Source of the DNA: Thalassolituus sp. UBA1087
GTDB taxonomy: Bacteria; Pseudomonadota; Gammaproteobacteria; Pseudomonadales; Oceanobacteraceae
Assembly (NCBI GenBank): GCA_002314145.1
Contig: DCCG01000042.1
Location: 253,914-277,881 of the forward strand
Direction of reading: 5' to 3'
DNA length: 23,968 bases
The translations under genes were made by a program, and so were the position numbers. The notes below the pieces were generated by a model. The model was given only the letters and a program-made list of their open reading frames with translations, was not told the DNA's origin and ran no database searches. Below are positions 13,321-22,405 of this stretch, in pieces. Position 1 is the stretch's first letter. Every line of letters begins with the position of its first letter.

Positions 13321-14664
13321 TTGAATATTACAGTTGTGGGGACAGGTTACGTAGGACTCGTAACCGGCGCCTGTTTTGCAGAAATGGGCAATGTGGTTAC
13401 CTGCGTGGATGTAGACAGCAGCAAAATTGCTGCGCTGCGGGAAGGAAATATCCCGATTTATGAGCCCGGCCTGGAGGCCATTGTCAGCGAAAACAGCAAG
13501 GCAGGGCGGCTCAGATTCACAACCTCGCTGGCAGAAGCCATGCAGGAATCCTCTCTTTATTTTATCGCTGTCGGTACTCCGCCGGGGGAAGACGGCTCTG
13601 CCGATCTGTCCCATGTTTTGTCGGTGGCAGAAGAAATTGGCCGTCACCTCAGTGAAGGGCCGGCGGTCATTGTTAATAAATCCACCGTGCCGGTAGGCAC
13701 CGCCTCGGATGTAACACGGGTTATTCAGGCCGAACTGGATAAACGTGGCGTCAGTTGCACTTTTGATGTGGTTTCCAATCCGGAATTTCTTAAAGAAGGC
13801 GCCGCCATCGAAGACTTTATGCGCCCCGACCGGATTGTGGTGGGCGTTGAGTCCGAGCATGCACGGCATGTGATGTCAGAGCTGTATCAGACATTCTCCC
13901 GTAATCACGACAAGCTCATGTTTATGGGCGTGCGCGACGCCGAACTGACCAAATACGCGGCCAATGCCATGCTGGCCACCAAAATTTCCTTCATGAACGA
14001 AGTTGCCAACCTGGCTGAGCGCATGGGCGTGGATATTGAGAATGTGCGTAAAGGTATCGGTTCTGACCGCCGTATCGGCTACTCCTTTATTTACCCGGGC
14101 TGTGGTTATGGCGGCTCCTGCTTCCCGAAAGACGTCAAAGCCCTGATGCGCATGGGCGAACAGTATGAATTTGATACCCGGGTACTGCGTGCCGTTGAAG
14201 ACCGCAACGAAAGCCAGAAACAGCGCCTGTTTGATAAGCTCTGTCAGCGCTTTGGTGACGATATGAGCGGCCGCACCATTGGTGTCTGGGGACTGGCATT
14301 CAAACCCGGCACCGACGATATGCGCGAAGCCAGCTCTGTGCCGCTGATTAATGCTCTGGTGGCTGCCGGTGCCAGTGTGCGGGCTTATGATCCGGTGGCC
14401 ATGGATGAGGCACGAAAGCATTTTCCTGCGGATCTTTTCACAGACGGACGTATCACACTCTGTGATCATCAGTACGATGCACTGGCAGACGCCGATGCCA
14501 TGGTTCTGGTGACTGAATGGAAGCCATTCCGCCAGCCTGATTTTAACGCTATCCAGAAGCTGTTAAAGCAACCTGTGATTATTGATGGACGCAACCAGTA
14601 CGATCCGCGGGCACTGAAAGCTCAGGGGTTTGATTACTCAGGTATCGGCCGCGATTTAGGATAA
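13321..14664 (+). CDS. ugd: UDP-glucose 6-dehydrogenase
   Basis: A 447-residue cytoplasmic enzyme oxidising UDP-glucose to UDP-glucuronate with two NAD+, a precursor for exopolysaccharide, capsule or lipid A modification. The N-terminal NAD domain has VGTGYVGLVTG (6-16). The central domain has KYAANAMLATKISFMNE, and the catalytic loop GYGGSCFPKD carries C267. The C-terminal UDP-binding domain shows GLAFKPGTDDMREASS. The start is TTG at 13321, the only choice preserving the Rossmann strand: no in-frame ATG or GTG lies between it and the upstream stop, and AAGGG is suitably placed. gspE follows after only 3 bp, so this gene probably leads the secretion operon. No glycosyltransferase neighbours reveal which polymer it serves. 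Confidence 0.95.
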   Translation: MNITVVGTGYVGLVTGACFAEMGNVVTCVDVDSSKIAALREGNIPIYEPGLEAIVSENSKAGRLRFTTSLAEAMQESSLYFIAVGTPPGEDGSADLSHVLSVAEEIGRHLSEGPAVIVNKSTVPVGTASDVTRVIQAELDKRGVSCTFDVVSNPEFLKEGAAIEDFMRPDRIVVGVESEHARHVMSELYQTFSRNHDKLMFMGVRDAELTKYAANAMLATKISFMNEVANLAERMGVDIENVRKGIGSDRRIGYSFIYPGCGYGGSCFPKDVKALMRMGEQYEFDTRVLRAVEDRNESQKQRLFDKLCQRFGDDMSGRTIGVWGLAFKPGTDDMREASSVPLINALVAAGASVRAYDPVAMDEARKHFPADLFTDGRITLCDHQYDALADADAMVLVTEWKPFRQPDFNAIQKLLKQPVIIDGRNQYDPRALKAQGFDYSGIGRDLG

Positions 14665-14667
14665 AGC

Positions 14668-16209
14668 ATGACCTCTGTGACAGACCTGCCAGAAACCGAT
14701 ATCGACCTTGTAGCCGGGGGCGAGCAGCCCCTGCAGACTTCCAGTCTTGCAACCCGTTTGCCTTTTGGTTTTGCCAAGCGCTTCGGGGTATTGGTGGAAG
14801 GCAAAGACGATCAGATTACGGTTTATCACAAGGATGGCCTGCAGGCGCAGGTCGTGCTCGAGATTCAGCGCTATCTGGCCCGGCCGTTCCGGTTTGAAGC
14901 CGTCAGTGCCGAAGAATTCGAACGCCGTCTGGGGCTGGCATATCAGAGCGACTCGTCTGAAACCATGGAGATGGTGGAAGGCCTGGGTGATGATATGGAT
15001 CTTGCCAGTCTGGCTGATTCGGTACCGGAAACCGAGGATCTGCTGGAGCAGGAAGGCGACGCCCCGATCATCCGTCTGATCAATGCGTTGCTGACCGAAG
15101 CGGTTAAAGAAAACGCCTCCGATATTCACGTTGAAACCTATGAAAAACGCCTCGTGGTGCGCTTCCGTGTGGACGGTGTGCTGCGCGAAGTCGTGCAGCC
15201 AAAACGGGCTTTATCGGCACTGCTGATTTCCCGGATTAAGGTCATGGCCAAGCTCGATATCGCCGAAAAGCGGGTGCCGCAGGATGGCCGTATTGCGCTG
15301 CGCATCGGTGGCCGGGAAGTGGATGTGCGGGTGTCCACCATGCCCTCCAGCTTTGGGGAACGGGTGGTAATGCGTCTGCTGGATAAGCAGGCCGGACGTC
15401 TGAGTCTGTCTCAACTGGGGATGGCGGAGCGTGATCTCAGGACCATGCGCAACATCATAAGCAAACCCCACGGCATTATTCTGGTGACAGGGCCGACCGG
15501 CTCGGGTAAAACCACCACGCTGTATGGCGCTCTGAGCGACCTGAACGACACCAGCCGTAACATCCTCACCGTTGAAGACCCGATTGAATACAGTCTGCCC
15601 GGCATCGGCCAGACCCAGGTAAACACCAAGGTCGACATGACCTTCGCCAAGGGATTGCGCGCCATTCTGCGTCAGGACCCGGATGTGGTGATGATCGGTG
15701 AGATCCGTGACCTGGAAACCGTCGAAATTGCCATTCAGGCATCGTTAACCGGTCACCTTGTGTTATCCACTCTGCATACCAATACCGCCATCGGCGCCGT
15801 GACGCGGTTGCAGGACATGGGCGTTGAACCCTTCCTGTTGTCGTCCAGCCTTATCGGCGTGATTGCCCAGCGTCTCGTTCGGGTACTGTGTAACGATTGC
15901 AAAGAAGAAGTCCGGGCGGATGAATCTGAGTGCGAAGTACTGGGCGCTGACCCGGCTGCGCCACCGCTGATCTACCACGCCCGTGGCTGCGAGAAGTGCA
16001 ACCAGTTAGGTTACCGCGGCCGCCAGGGGATTTACGAAATTATCGAAATTGATGAAAAATTCAAAACACTGATCCATGACCGCTCCGGTGAGCATGAAAT
16101 GGAACAGCATGCCCGCACACTGGGCCCGAGTATTCATCAGGACGGAATACGGAAAGTGCTGGGAGGCAGCACCACCGTGGAAGAGTTACTGCGCGTAGCC
16201 AAAGGCTGA
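14668..16209 (+). CDS. gspE: Type II secretion ATPase GspE
   Basis: A 513-residue cytoplasmic hexameric ATPase that powers pseudopilus assembly, bound to the inner membrane through GspL. It has an N-terminal N1-type domain, an N2 domain (about 125-240), Walker A GPTGSGKT (275-282, K281), the Walker B/Asp-box region (DPDVVMIGEIRDLETVEIA) and the His box (GHLVLSTLHTN). The zinc tetracysteine domain (C408, C411, C441, C444) distinguishes it from PilT. Length matches. AGGA overlaps the end of ugd, 8 bases before the ATG, indicating coupling to ugd. It is the first gsp gene here; gspC and gspD do not precede it. Confidence 0.97.
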   Translation: MTSVTDLPETDIDLVAGGEQPLQTSSLATRLPFGFAKRFGVLVEGKDDQITVYHKDGLQAQVVLEIQRYLARPFRFEAVSAEEFERRLGLAYQSDSSETMEMVEGLGDDMDLASLADSVPETEDLLEQEGDAPIIRLINALLTEAVKENASDIHVETYEKRLVVRFRVDGVLREVVQPKRALSALLISRIKVMAKLDIAEKRVPQDGRIALRIGGREVDVRVSTMPSSFGERVVMRLLDKQAGRLSLSQLGMAERDLRTMRNIISKPHGIILVTGPTGSGKTTTLYGALSDLNDTSRNILTVEDPIEYSLPGIGQTQVNTKVDMTFAKGLRAILRQDPDVVMIGEIRDLETVEIAIQASLTGHLVLSTLHTNTAIGAVTRLQDMGVEPFLLSSSLIGVIAQRLVRVLCNDCKEEVRADESECEVLGADPAAPPLIYHARGCEKCNQLGYRGRQGIYEIIEIDEKFKTLIHDRSGEHEMEQHARTLGPSIHQDGIRKVLGGSTTVEELLRVAKG

Positions 16210-16221
16210 CAGGTGTAATTT

Positions 16222-17442
16222 ATGGGTGCTTTTGTCTATCAGGCGGTGGACCAGAAAGGAAAACAGCAGAAAGGGGTGCTGGAAGCGGACAGTGCGCGTC
16301 AGGTACGCCAGCAGCTGCGTGAAAAAGGCTGGATGCCGCTATCGGTTGAGCAGACCAGTCAGAAAGAAAAGTCCGCTGGCGGATTATCGCTGTTTAACCG
16401 CTCACCGAAATTATCCGTTCAGGAGCTGGCTCTGATTACCCGTCAACTGGCCACTCTGATTGCGGCCGGTCTGCCCATTGATGAATCACTGCGGGCACTG
16501 TCAGAACAGACTGGCAAACAACGCATCAAGGCGATGATTCTTGCCATCCGTGCCAAAGTGCTGGAAGGCTACACGCTGGCCAAAGCGCTGGCAGAGTATC
16601 CCCGCGCCTTTCCTCATTTGTATCGGTCGACGGTAGCCGCGGGCGAGCACGCCGGGCATCTCGATGGCGTACTTAACCGGCTGGCGGATTACTCTGAACG
16701 CCAGCAGGAGTCGAATCAGAAGATCAAACTGGCGGCCATGTATCCGATTATCCTGACCTTTGTGGCACTGGGTATCGTGATCTACCTGTTGACCAATGTA
16801 GTGCCGGATATTGTCGATGTGTTCGTCAAAAACGGGCAGGAATTACCCGGACTGACCCAGTTTATGCTGGATATGAGCCATTTTATTACCGCCTGGGGCT
16901 TGTGGATTGGCGGTGCCGCAGTGGCGGCTGTGATTGTCTTTAACCGGGCGCTGAGCAATGACGCATTCCGCCGCCGTTACCATGAATTTTTACTGCGCGT
17001 TCCGGGGCTGAATGGCTTTATTAAAGAAGCCAATACCGCCCGCTTTGGCAGCACACTCGCCATCCTGACCACCAGTGGCGTGCCTCTGGTCGATGCCATG
17101 CGCATTTCCAGTCAGGTGGTGGCCAGTATTCCCATTAAACACGCACTGGGTGATGCGACCGTTAAGGTGAGTGAAGGGGGCAGTCTGAATAAAGCGCTGC
17201 AGGAAACCGGATATTTTTCCCCCATTATGATTCATATGATCGCCAGTGGTGAAAACAGCGGTGAGCTCGACAGTATGCTGGCGCGCACCGCGGCGCAGCA
17301 GGAATCCGCACTGGAGAGTACGGTATCTGCATTGGTGAAAATATTCGAGCCCGTCATGCTGCTCGCCATGGGCGGCATTGTGGCGTTGATTGTTGTGGCA
17401 ATTATGTTGCCGATTCTTGAATTGCAAAAAATGGTTCAGTAG
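16222..17442 (+). CDS. gspF: Type II secretion inner-membrane platform protein GspF
   Basis: A 406-residue polytopic inner-membrane protein coupling GspE to pseudopilin assembly. It opens with the family N-terminus (MGAFVYQAVDQKGKQQKGVL). Two repeated GspF domains follow (about 70-195 and 270-400), each with the LALITRQLATLIAAGLPIDE-like pattern (second copy FGSTLAILTTSGVPLVDAM). Hydrophobic spans lie at about 172-192, 222-243 and 375-400. AGGTG lies 8 bases before the ATG, 12 bp after gspE. Confidence 0.97.
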   Translation: MGAFVYQAVDQKGKQQKGVLEADSARQVRQQLREKGWMPLSVEQTSQKEKSAGGLSLFNRSPKLSVQELALITRQLATLIAAGLPIDESLRALSEQTGKQRIKAMILAIRAKVLEGYTLAKALAEYPRAFPHLYRSTVAAGEHAGHLDGVLNRLADYSERQQESNQKIKLAAMYPIILTFVALGIVIYLLTNVVPDIVDVFVKNGQELPGLTQFMLDMSHFITAWGLWIGGAAVAAVIVFNRALSNDAFRRRYHEFLLRVPGLNGFIKEANTARFGSTLAILTTSGVPLVDAMRISSQVVASIPIKHALGDATVKVSEGGSLNKALQETGYFSPIMIHMIASGENSGELDSMLARTAAQQESALESTVSALVKIFEPVMLLAMGGIVALIVVAIMLPILELQKMVQ

Positions 17443-17451
17443 GAGAACAGA

Positions 17452-17892
17452 ATGAAATCAATGCGTAAAGCAACCCGGCAGCAGGGCTTTACCCTGCTTG
17501 AAGTGATGGTTGTGCTGGCCATTATCGGCGGCATTATGGCCCTGGTGGCAACTAACCTGATGGGCTCAGCCGGTGATGCACGGGTAAAAACCACCATCAG
17601 TCAGATTAAACTGATTGAAGGCGCGCTGGATATGTATAAGTTGAATAACTTTACCTATCCGACCACAGAGCAGGGGCTGGAAGCGCTGGTTAAAAAACCA
17701 ACCAGTGCGCCTGAGCCGAAAAACTATCAGACCGGCGGTTACCTCAAAGGCAACAACGTACCGACGGATGCCTGGGGCCGCGAGTTTCTTTATTTTATGG
17801 ATAAAGGCCAGTATGAGATCGTCTCATTAGGCGCTGATGGACAGGAAGGTGGCGAAGGCGAAAACGCTGATATCAGTTCACTGGATCAGTAA
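17452..17892 (+). CDS. gspG: Major pseudopilin GspG
   Basis: A 146-residue precursor of the main pseudopilus subunit. Prepilin peptidase should cut between G12 and F13 in RQQGFTLLEVMVVLAIIGG, with E17 as the conserved +5 Glu. The hydrophobic helix is followed by the globular domain with PTTEQGLEAL and the C-terminal calcium-site segment LGADGQEGGEGENADI. It has the best ribosome binding site of the operon (AGGAG, 8 bases before the ATG), fitting a highly made subunit. It overlaps gspH by one base (TAATG). Confidence 0.98.
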   Translation: MKSMRKATRQQGFTLLEVMVVLAIIGGIMALVATNLMGSAGDARVKTTISQIKLIEGALDMYKLNNFTYPTTEQGLEALVKKPTSAPEPKNYQTGGYLKGNNVPTDAWGREFLYFMDKGQYEIVSLGADGQEGGEGENADISSLDQ

Positions 17893-18467
17893 TGCGTCAC
17901 AGCCGGGCATTTACGCTGCTGGAAGTGATGGTGGTACTCGCCATCATTGGTGGTCTTATGGCGATGGTAACCATGACCAGCAGCGACCGTCATGCACAGG
18001 ATGAAACAGAGCAGTTTGCCCGGCGCCTGACTGCTGTTTTTTCCGCCTGCCGGCAGGAATCGGTGTTTCAGAATCTCGATCTCGGCCTGGCCATGGACAG
18101 TCACTCGCTGCTGTTGCTTACTTTTCAGGATATTAATTCGCAGGAATTCACCGCCAATAAAAGCCGGGAAGAACTGGATGCACTGGCTAAAAATCCCTGG
18201 CAGCCATATTCAGGGCCGTTAAATGCTGAAATCGAGGCGCCGGAATATGTGTATATGGCGCTGGAAGTTGAAGGCGAGCCAGTGGATTTTTCAGAGTTAC
18301 TGGAAGGTGATGAAGGACCGCTGCCCGCCTTGTTGTTTCTTTCCTCAGATGAATACACACCGTTCCGGTTAATTCTCACTCATGATCAGGATGAGAATTT
18401 TGAAATCGTGCTTAAAGGTGATGGCTTTAACCCGCCGTTAATGTCGCTGGAGCGTTTCGATGATTAA
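17892..18467 (+). CDS. gspH: Minor pseudopilin GspH
   Basis: A 191-residue minor pseudopilin, thought to sit near the pseudopilus tip complex. The N-terminus MRHSRAFTLLEVMVVLAIIGG has the hydrophobic helix and E11 at +5, but the residue before the expected cut is Ala6 (codon GCA at 17907), not the usual Gly. One base change from GGA would explain it. The remainder is a poorly conserved acidic globular domain, typical for GspH. It overlaps gspG by one base and gspI by eight, so translation is coupled. The call rests on position plus the type IV pilin-like helix. Confidence 0.92.
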   Translation: MRHSRAFTLLEVMVVLAIIGGLMAMVTMTSSDRHAQDETEQFARRLTAVFSACRQESVFQNLDLGLAMDSHSLLLLTFQDINSQEFTANKSREELDALAKNPWQPYSGPLNAEIEAPEYVYMALEVEGEPVDFSELLEGDEGPLPALLFLSSDEYTPFRLILTHDQDENFEIVLKGDGFNPPLMSLERFDD

Positions 18468-18831
18468 TCTACGCCGGGCGGCCGGGTTTACCCTGATTGA
18501 AGTCATGATTGCCGTCACCGTATTTGTTGCCGTGGCGACCACCATCTCTCAGACCACCAGCCAGAGCGTCAGCACTCAGCTGGCACTGGAAAACACCACG
18601 CTGGCATCATTTGTTGCCGAAAACCGCCTGGTGGACATCCGCCTGGCCGGCTTGCCGGATGAAGGTGAAAACACAGATCAGGCCGAGCTTGCCGGGCGCG
18701 ACTGGCGTGTTCATACAAAGGTTGAAAAAACCAGTTTCCCGGACACCGTGCGGGTAACCGTATCAGTCGGCGATATTGACGACAAAGAAAACTATAACTA
18801 TTCCCTGACCACTATTATGGGGAAACAGTAA
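18460..18831 (+). CDS. gspI: Minor pseudopilin GspI
   Basis: A 123-residue minor pseudopilin forming the tip complex with GspJ and GspK. The cleavage site is G9/F10 in RRAAGFTLIEVMIAVTVF, with Glu at +5. The globular part includes LASFVAENRLVDIRLAGLPDEG, close to the conserved GspI pattern (AENRL). It starts inside the end of gspH and overlaps gspJ by one base. Confidence 0.95.
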   Translation: MINLRRAAGFTLIEVMIAVTVFVAVATTISQTTSQSVSTQLALENTTLASFVAENRLVDIRLAGLPDEGENTDQAELAGRDWRVHTKVEKTSFPDTVRVTVSVGDIDDKENYNYSLTTIMGKQ

Positions 18832-19544
18832 TGGCCCGGGGTTTTACGCTGCTGGAAGTATTGCTGGCCGTCGCCATTACCGCTTTGATTGGTGTCGGCG
18901 CAGCACAGCTCCTTAATTCCATTATTAATGCCAAGCAGGGCGTGGATATCCGCTCCGAAAAGCTGGCCTCATTGCAGCGTTTTAATATGGCGGTATCGCG
19001 CGATATTGAACAGATTATTAATCGTCCCATCCGTGATATTTATGGTGACGAACAGCCTGCAATAAGAATTAACGACGGTGATTATCCGGTCGAATTTACC
19101 CGCGCAGGCTGGCGTAATTCGCCGGTGACGGACGATCCGCGGTCCGAACTGCAGCGCGTAGCTTACCGGCTCGAACCAATCGACAGCGAGGCCTGTGAAG
19201 TCGCTTATGTGCGCCTTCAGAGTTGGGGCGTTATCGAGCCGCAGGGCGAGTGTCTGGTGCGCTATTTCTGGCCGGTACTGGATCAGGCCAGCGACTCACA
19301 ACCCCAGTCGCAAGTGGTACTTGAGCAGATTGATATGCTCGAAGTGGAAATGCTGGTACGCGAAGAAAACAGTAACGCGCAGGGCGATTACGAAGAAACC
19401 GGGCGCCACTGGTACACCGACTGGCCGGCGCTGAATGCGGCTTCCGGCGCCACGGAAATCCCCATCGTTATGCGCTGGCGCATTGAACTGCCGGAACTGG
19501 GCAGTATAGAGCGGCAGTGGTTTATTCCCTGGGGAGAGTTCTGA
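18831..19544 (+). CDS. gspJ: Minor pseudopilin GspJ
   Basis: A 237-residue minor pseudopilin. The leader is very short: MARG, cut before FTLLEVLLAVAITAL. The globular domain includes RFNMAVSRDIEQIINRPIRD and ends with the strand RWRIELPELGSIERQWFIPWGEF characteristic of the family. It overlaps gspI and gspK by one base each (TAATG, TGATG). Confidence 0.96.
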   Translation: MARGFTLLEVLLAVAITALIGVGAAQLLNSIINAKQGVDIRSEKLASLQRFNMAVSRDIEQIINRPIRDIYGDEQPAIRINDGDYPVEFTRAGWRNSPVTDDPRSELQRVAYRLEPIDSEACEVAYVRLQSWGVIEPQGECLVRYFWPVLDQASDSQPQSQVVLEQIDMLEVEMLVREENSNAQGDYEETGRHWYTDWPALNAASGATEIPIVMRWRIELPELGSIERQWFIPWGEF

Positions 19545-20569
19545 TGCGCATCAGGGCAGGGCATAGTTATCAGCGTCAGAGCGGACTGGCTCTGATTACC
19601 GTATTGCTGATTTTTGCCATCGTCTCTGTACTGGCGGTTGCCATGATCGATCGCCAGTCTTCCGATATTCAGCGCAGCGGCACAATGCTGGCTCTGCAGC
19701 AGGCACGGGCTTACGTATTGGGGGCTGAATCAGCTGTTAAAACCGGCCTGTACCTGGACTGGGATAATAATCCGGATATTGATCATGCCAATGAAGAGTG
19801 GCGTCAGGAACGCAGCTTCCCGCTGTCGCCCGGCACCGCTTATATTGAGATCCGCGATGCCCAGGGGCGTTTTAATCTTAACAGCCTGAGTAAAGGCGCC
19901 GCGAACCGGGATGTACAGAAAACGCGTTTCAGTAAGCTGCTCAATGAATTAGGGCTGGATGTCATGCTGGCTGACCTGGTGGTGCGCTGGATGGACGAAG
20001 AAAGCCAGGAGGATGATCGCTATCAGTCCATGATGCCGCCATACCGGGCGGCTTACCGTGGCTGTTCTCATACCTCTGAAATGATGCTGATTGAAGGCTT
20101 TGATCTGGCGACTTACCGGGCGCTGGAAGGCTATATCGCCTGTCTTCCGGTTACTGCTCAGCTGAATGTTAACACCGCCAGCGCGGCGGTACTGGCAGCG
20201 CTGGATGATGGGTTGTCACTGTCAACGGCGGATGCCATTGTCGCCGCCCGCGGCGATGAAGGCTTTGCGGATCTTGATGCCTTCTGGTCTCTGAGTGAAA
20301 TCGAACAATATACGAAAAATCAGCGTAACAATGACGATGATAAAGATTCTCCATCGTCGGCAAGCTGGGATAAAACTGACTTCAGTGTAAAATCCGAATA
20401 CTTTGAGAGTTTTATCCGGGTTGATCTGGGCGACAGGATTGCAACCGCTGAAGTGCTGATTAACCGTAATAACGGTGATGGCAGTATGACAACCCTGTAC
20501 CGTGATTACAGCCGGCGCGAAGCCCGGCATGAAACTGAAATAGCCAGCAGTAATACTGTGACGCAATAA
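19544..20569 (+). CDS. gspK: Minor pseudopilin GspK
   Basis: A 341-residue tip pseudopilin, the largest of the set. The probable cut is G14/L15 in QRQSGLALITVLLIFAIVS; position +5 is Thr rather than Glu, a known GspK peculiarity that fits tip placement. The large alpha domain shows the family patterns DAQGRFNLNSL, LADLVVRWMDEE, EMMLIEGFD and LNVNTASAAVLAAL. The ATG at 19544 is chosen over one 27 bases upstream because GGGGAGAG precedes it and it overlaps the gspJ stop. GspL follows after 34 bases. Confidence 0.96.
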   Translation: MRIRAGHSYQRQSGLALITVLLIFAIVSVLAVAMIDRQSSDIQRSGTMLALQQARAYVLGAESAVKTGLYLDWDNNPDIDHANEEWRQERSFPLSPGTAYIEIRDAQGRFNLNSLSKGAANRDVQKTRFSKLLNELGLDVMLADLVVRWMDEESQEDDRYQSMMPPYRAAYRGCSHTSEMMLIEGFDLATYRALEGYIACLPVTAQLNVNTASAAVLAALDDGLSLSTADAIVAARGDEGFADLDAFWSLSEIEQYTKNQRNNDDDKDSPSSASWDKTDFSVKSEYFESFIRVDLGDRIATAEVLINRNNGDGSMTTLYRDYSRREARHETEIASSNTVTQ

Positions 20570-20603
20570 TTTGAACCGCTGACATTTAACGGAAATCGAC
20601 ATC

Positions 20604-21824
20604 ATGGAAACCGTGAATATTCAATGGCAATCCCTGAGCGGGCAATGGATGGTCTCTGACCTCAGTGCCGCTGAGTGGCAGCCATTGGCTGTCTGGGCTG
20701 ACGATCAGCCTGATCTGACGCAGGTGCGGATGGTCTTATCGCCGGTCAACTACGCCACGCACTGGCTCAGTATGCCCGGGGTTTCCGGTCGTCAGATCGC
20801 TAAAGCCCTGCCGTTTGCGCTGGAAGAATCCCTGATTGAAGATATTGCCCACTATCTGATTGTGCATGCCGGTCAGTCGGGAAAAAAAGTACGCGCCTAT
20901 GTAATCAACAGCGATCTTATTGCCCGTCTGCTGGAAGAATGCGAACTGCACAATCTGGTGCTGCGAGAGCTGATCCCTCAGACACAGCTTATGGCGCCGG
21001 GGAATCAGATACTGCACAGCCGCCAGAACGGTGAAGCTGGCTGGTTACTCAATCTGCCGGGCATGTTCGAGGGCTGGGTGCCGGAAGCCGGGATGCCGGC
21101 CATTCTGGATGCGCTGTTTGAGTCGGAAGAGGAAGAGCGCCTGCTGGAATCCCTGACCGTGGTGGCGCCTCAGCTGGATCAGGCCAATTTACTGAAGACC
21201 ACACTGGAGACCAGCTATCCGGGAGTGATCGGTGAAATTAATACCCATCCGGGTACTGGCCAGCAGGATGCTGATGAGGCCCTTGCCGGTAAACCGGTCA
21301 GCTTTCTCACCGGCCAGTTTCAGGTAAAAGAAGCGGAAGAAAACCGTCCGGCGGTCTGGTGGCGTCCTTTGGCAGCCATGGCAGCCGTATGGCTGGTTGC
21401 GGTCACTCTGTGGCTGGTAATTGATCAGCAGACAACACGCTCGCAGGCCGATCAGGTGCGTACAGAAACCGTCAATCTGTATAAAAAACTGTTTCCCGGC
21501 GAACGCATCCGTCTGCTGGAACGTCAGATCCGGGAAAAGATTTCCGGCGATACTCCTGACACCGGGGCAGGGTTCCTGGGCTCGACCAACATGCTGGCGC
21601 GCGTCTACGCCAGTCAGAACCTGCAGGATGCGGTGGAAATGACCTCGGTACGCTACAGCGACCGCCTGGGTGAACTGGTTGTTGAAGTGCGGGCCAAAAG
21701 CCTGAATGAGCTGCAGACTCTGCGCCAGGCGCTGGAAAATCAGGGGTTAACGGCCGAAGTGGCGTCGGCGACCAATGATAAAGACGGTGTTAAAGGACGT
21801 ATCCGCATCGGAGGTGCCGCATGA
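20604..21824 (+). CDS. gspL: Type II secretion inner-membrane protein GspL
   Basis: A 406-residue bitopic protein recruiting GspE to the membrane. It has a cytoplasmic actin-like domain (about 1-245, with VNYATHWLSMPGVSGRQIAKALPFALEE-type sequence near residue 50), a single span at about 256-276 (LAAMAAVWLVAVTLWLVI) and a periplasmic ferredoxin-like domain at the C-terminus. It overlaps gspM by 4 bases (ATGA), indicating coupling to its partner. Confidence 0.95.
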   Translation: METVNIQWQSLSGQWMVSDLSAAEWQPLAVWADDQPDLTQVRMVLSPVNYATHWLSMPGVSGRQIAKALPFALEESLIEDIAHYLIVHAGQSGKKVRAYVINSDLIARLLEECELHNLVLRELIPQTQLMAPGNQILHSRQNGEAGWLLNLPGMFEGWVPEAGMPAILDALFESEEEERLLESLTVVAPQLDQANLLKTTLETSYPGVIGEINTHPGTGQQDADEALAGKPVSFLTGQFQVKEAEENRPAVWWRPLAAMAAVWLVAVTLWLVIDQQTTRSQADQVRTETVNLYKKLFPGERIRLLERQIREKISGDTPDTGAGFLGSTNMLARVYASQNLQDAVEMTSVRYSDRLGELVVEVRAKSLNELQTLRQALENQGLTAEVASATNDKDGVKGRIRIGGAA

Positions 21825-22345
21825 TGAACCGTATTCAGGCAATAAAGCTGCAGTTGTCAGAGCAGCTCAAAGCAACACCGGCCTGGCAGGCGGGCTCACA
21901 GTGGTATCAGGCATTGCCGGCCCGGGACCGCCTGGTCGTGAAAGCGGTCAGTGCACTCCTGGTTGTGGCGCTGGTCTTTGTCATTGTTTACGCCCCTTTG
22001 CTGAAAGCCCGTAAAAATGCCGAAGCCGCATTGCAGAAGAATCTTGGGGTGTATAACCAGCTGGCCGGGAATGCACATAAATTCGGTTCGGTATCGTCAC
22101 CGGCGGCCTCCGGTTCGCTCTTGTCTCTGGTCACCCGGCAGGCCAGAGCTTCGGGTCTGTCTCTCAGCCGTTATGAGCAGGATGGCCAGAGTCTGCGGGT
22201 CTGGCTGGAGGATGTTTCTTTTGATGATGCCATCACCATGCTGGAATCCCTGCAGGCCAACGCCGGTGTGATCGCCAGTCAGATTAATATCGATAAAGCG
22301 GACCGCCCGGGCGTGGTCGATATCCGCGCAACCCTGGGTCAGTGA
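21821..22345 (+). CDS. gspM: Type II secretion inner-membrane protein GspM
   Basis: A 174-residue bitopic partner of GspL: a short cytoplasmic N-terminus, one span at about 38-60 (LVVKAVSALLVVALVFVIVY) and a periplasmic ferredoxin-like domain with VTRQARASGLSLSRYEQDGQ. Two consecutive ATG codons (21821 and 21824) could start it; the first overlaps the gspL stop. It is the last gsp gene. The 60-base gap to gorA holds a small hairpin CGGCAG-TGA-CTGCCG (22364-22378) without a T-run, so read-through into gorA is possible. gspN is absent. Confidence 0.95.
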   Translation: MMNRIQAIKLQLSEQLKATPAWQAGSQWYQALPARDRLVVKAVSALLVVALVFVIVYAPLLKARKNAEAALQKNLGVYNQLAGNAHKFGSVSSPAASGSLLSLVTRQARASGLSLSRYEQDGQSLRVWLEDVSFDDAITMLESLQANAGVIASQINIDKADRPGVVDIRATLGQ

Positions 22346-22405
22346 TCCCGCGACATGCGCCACCGGCAGTGACTGCCGCAACTTAAAGAGATCTGGAGAA
22401 TAGTT

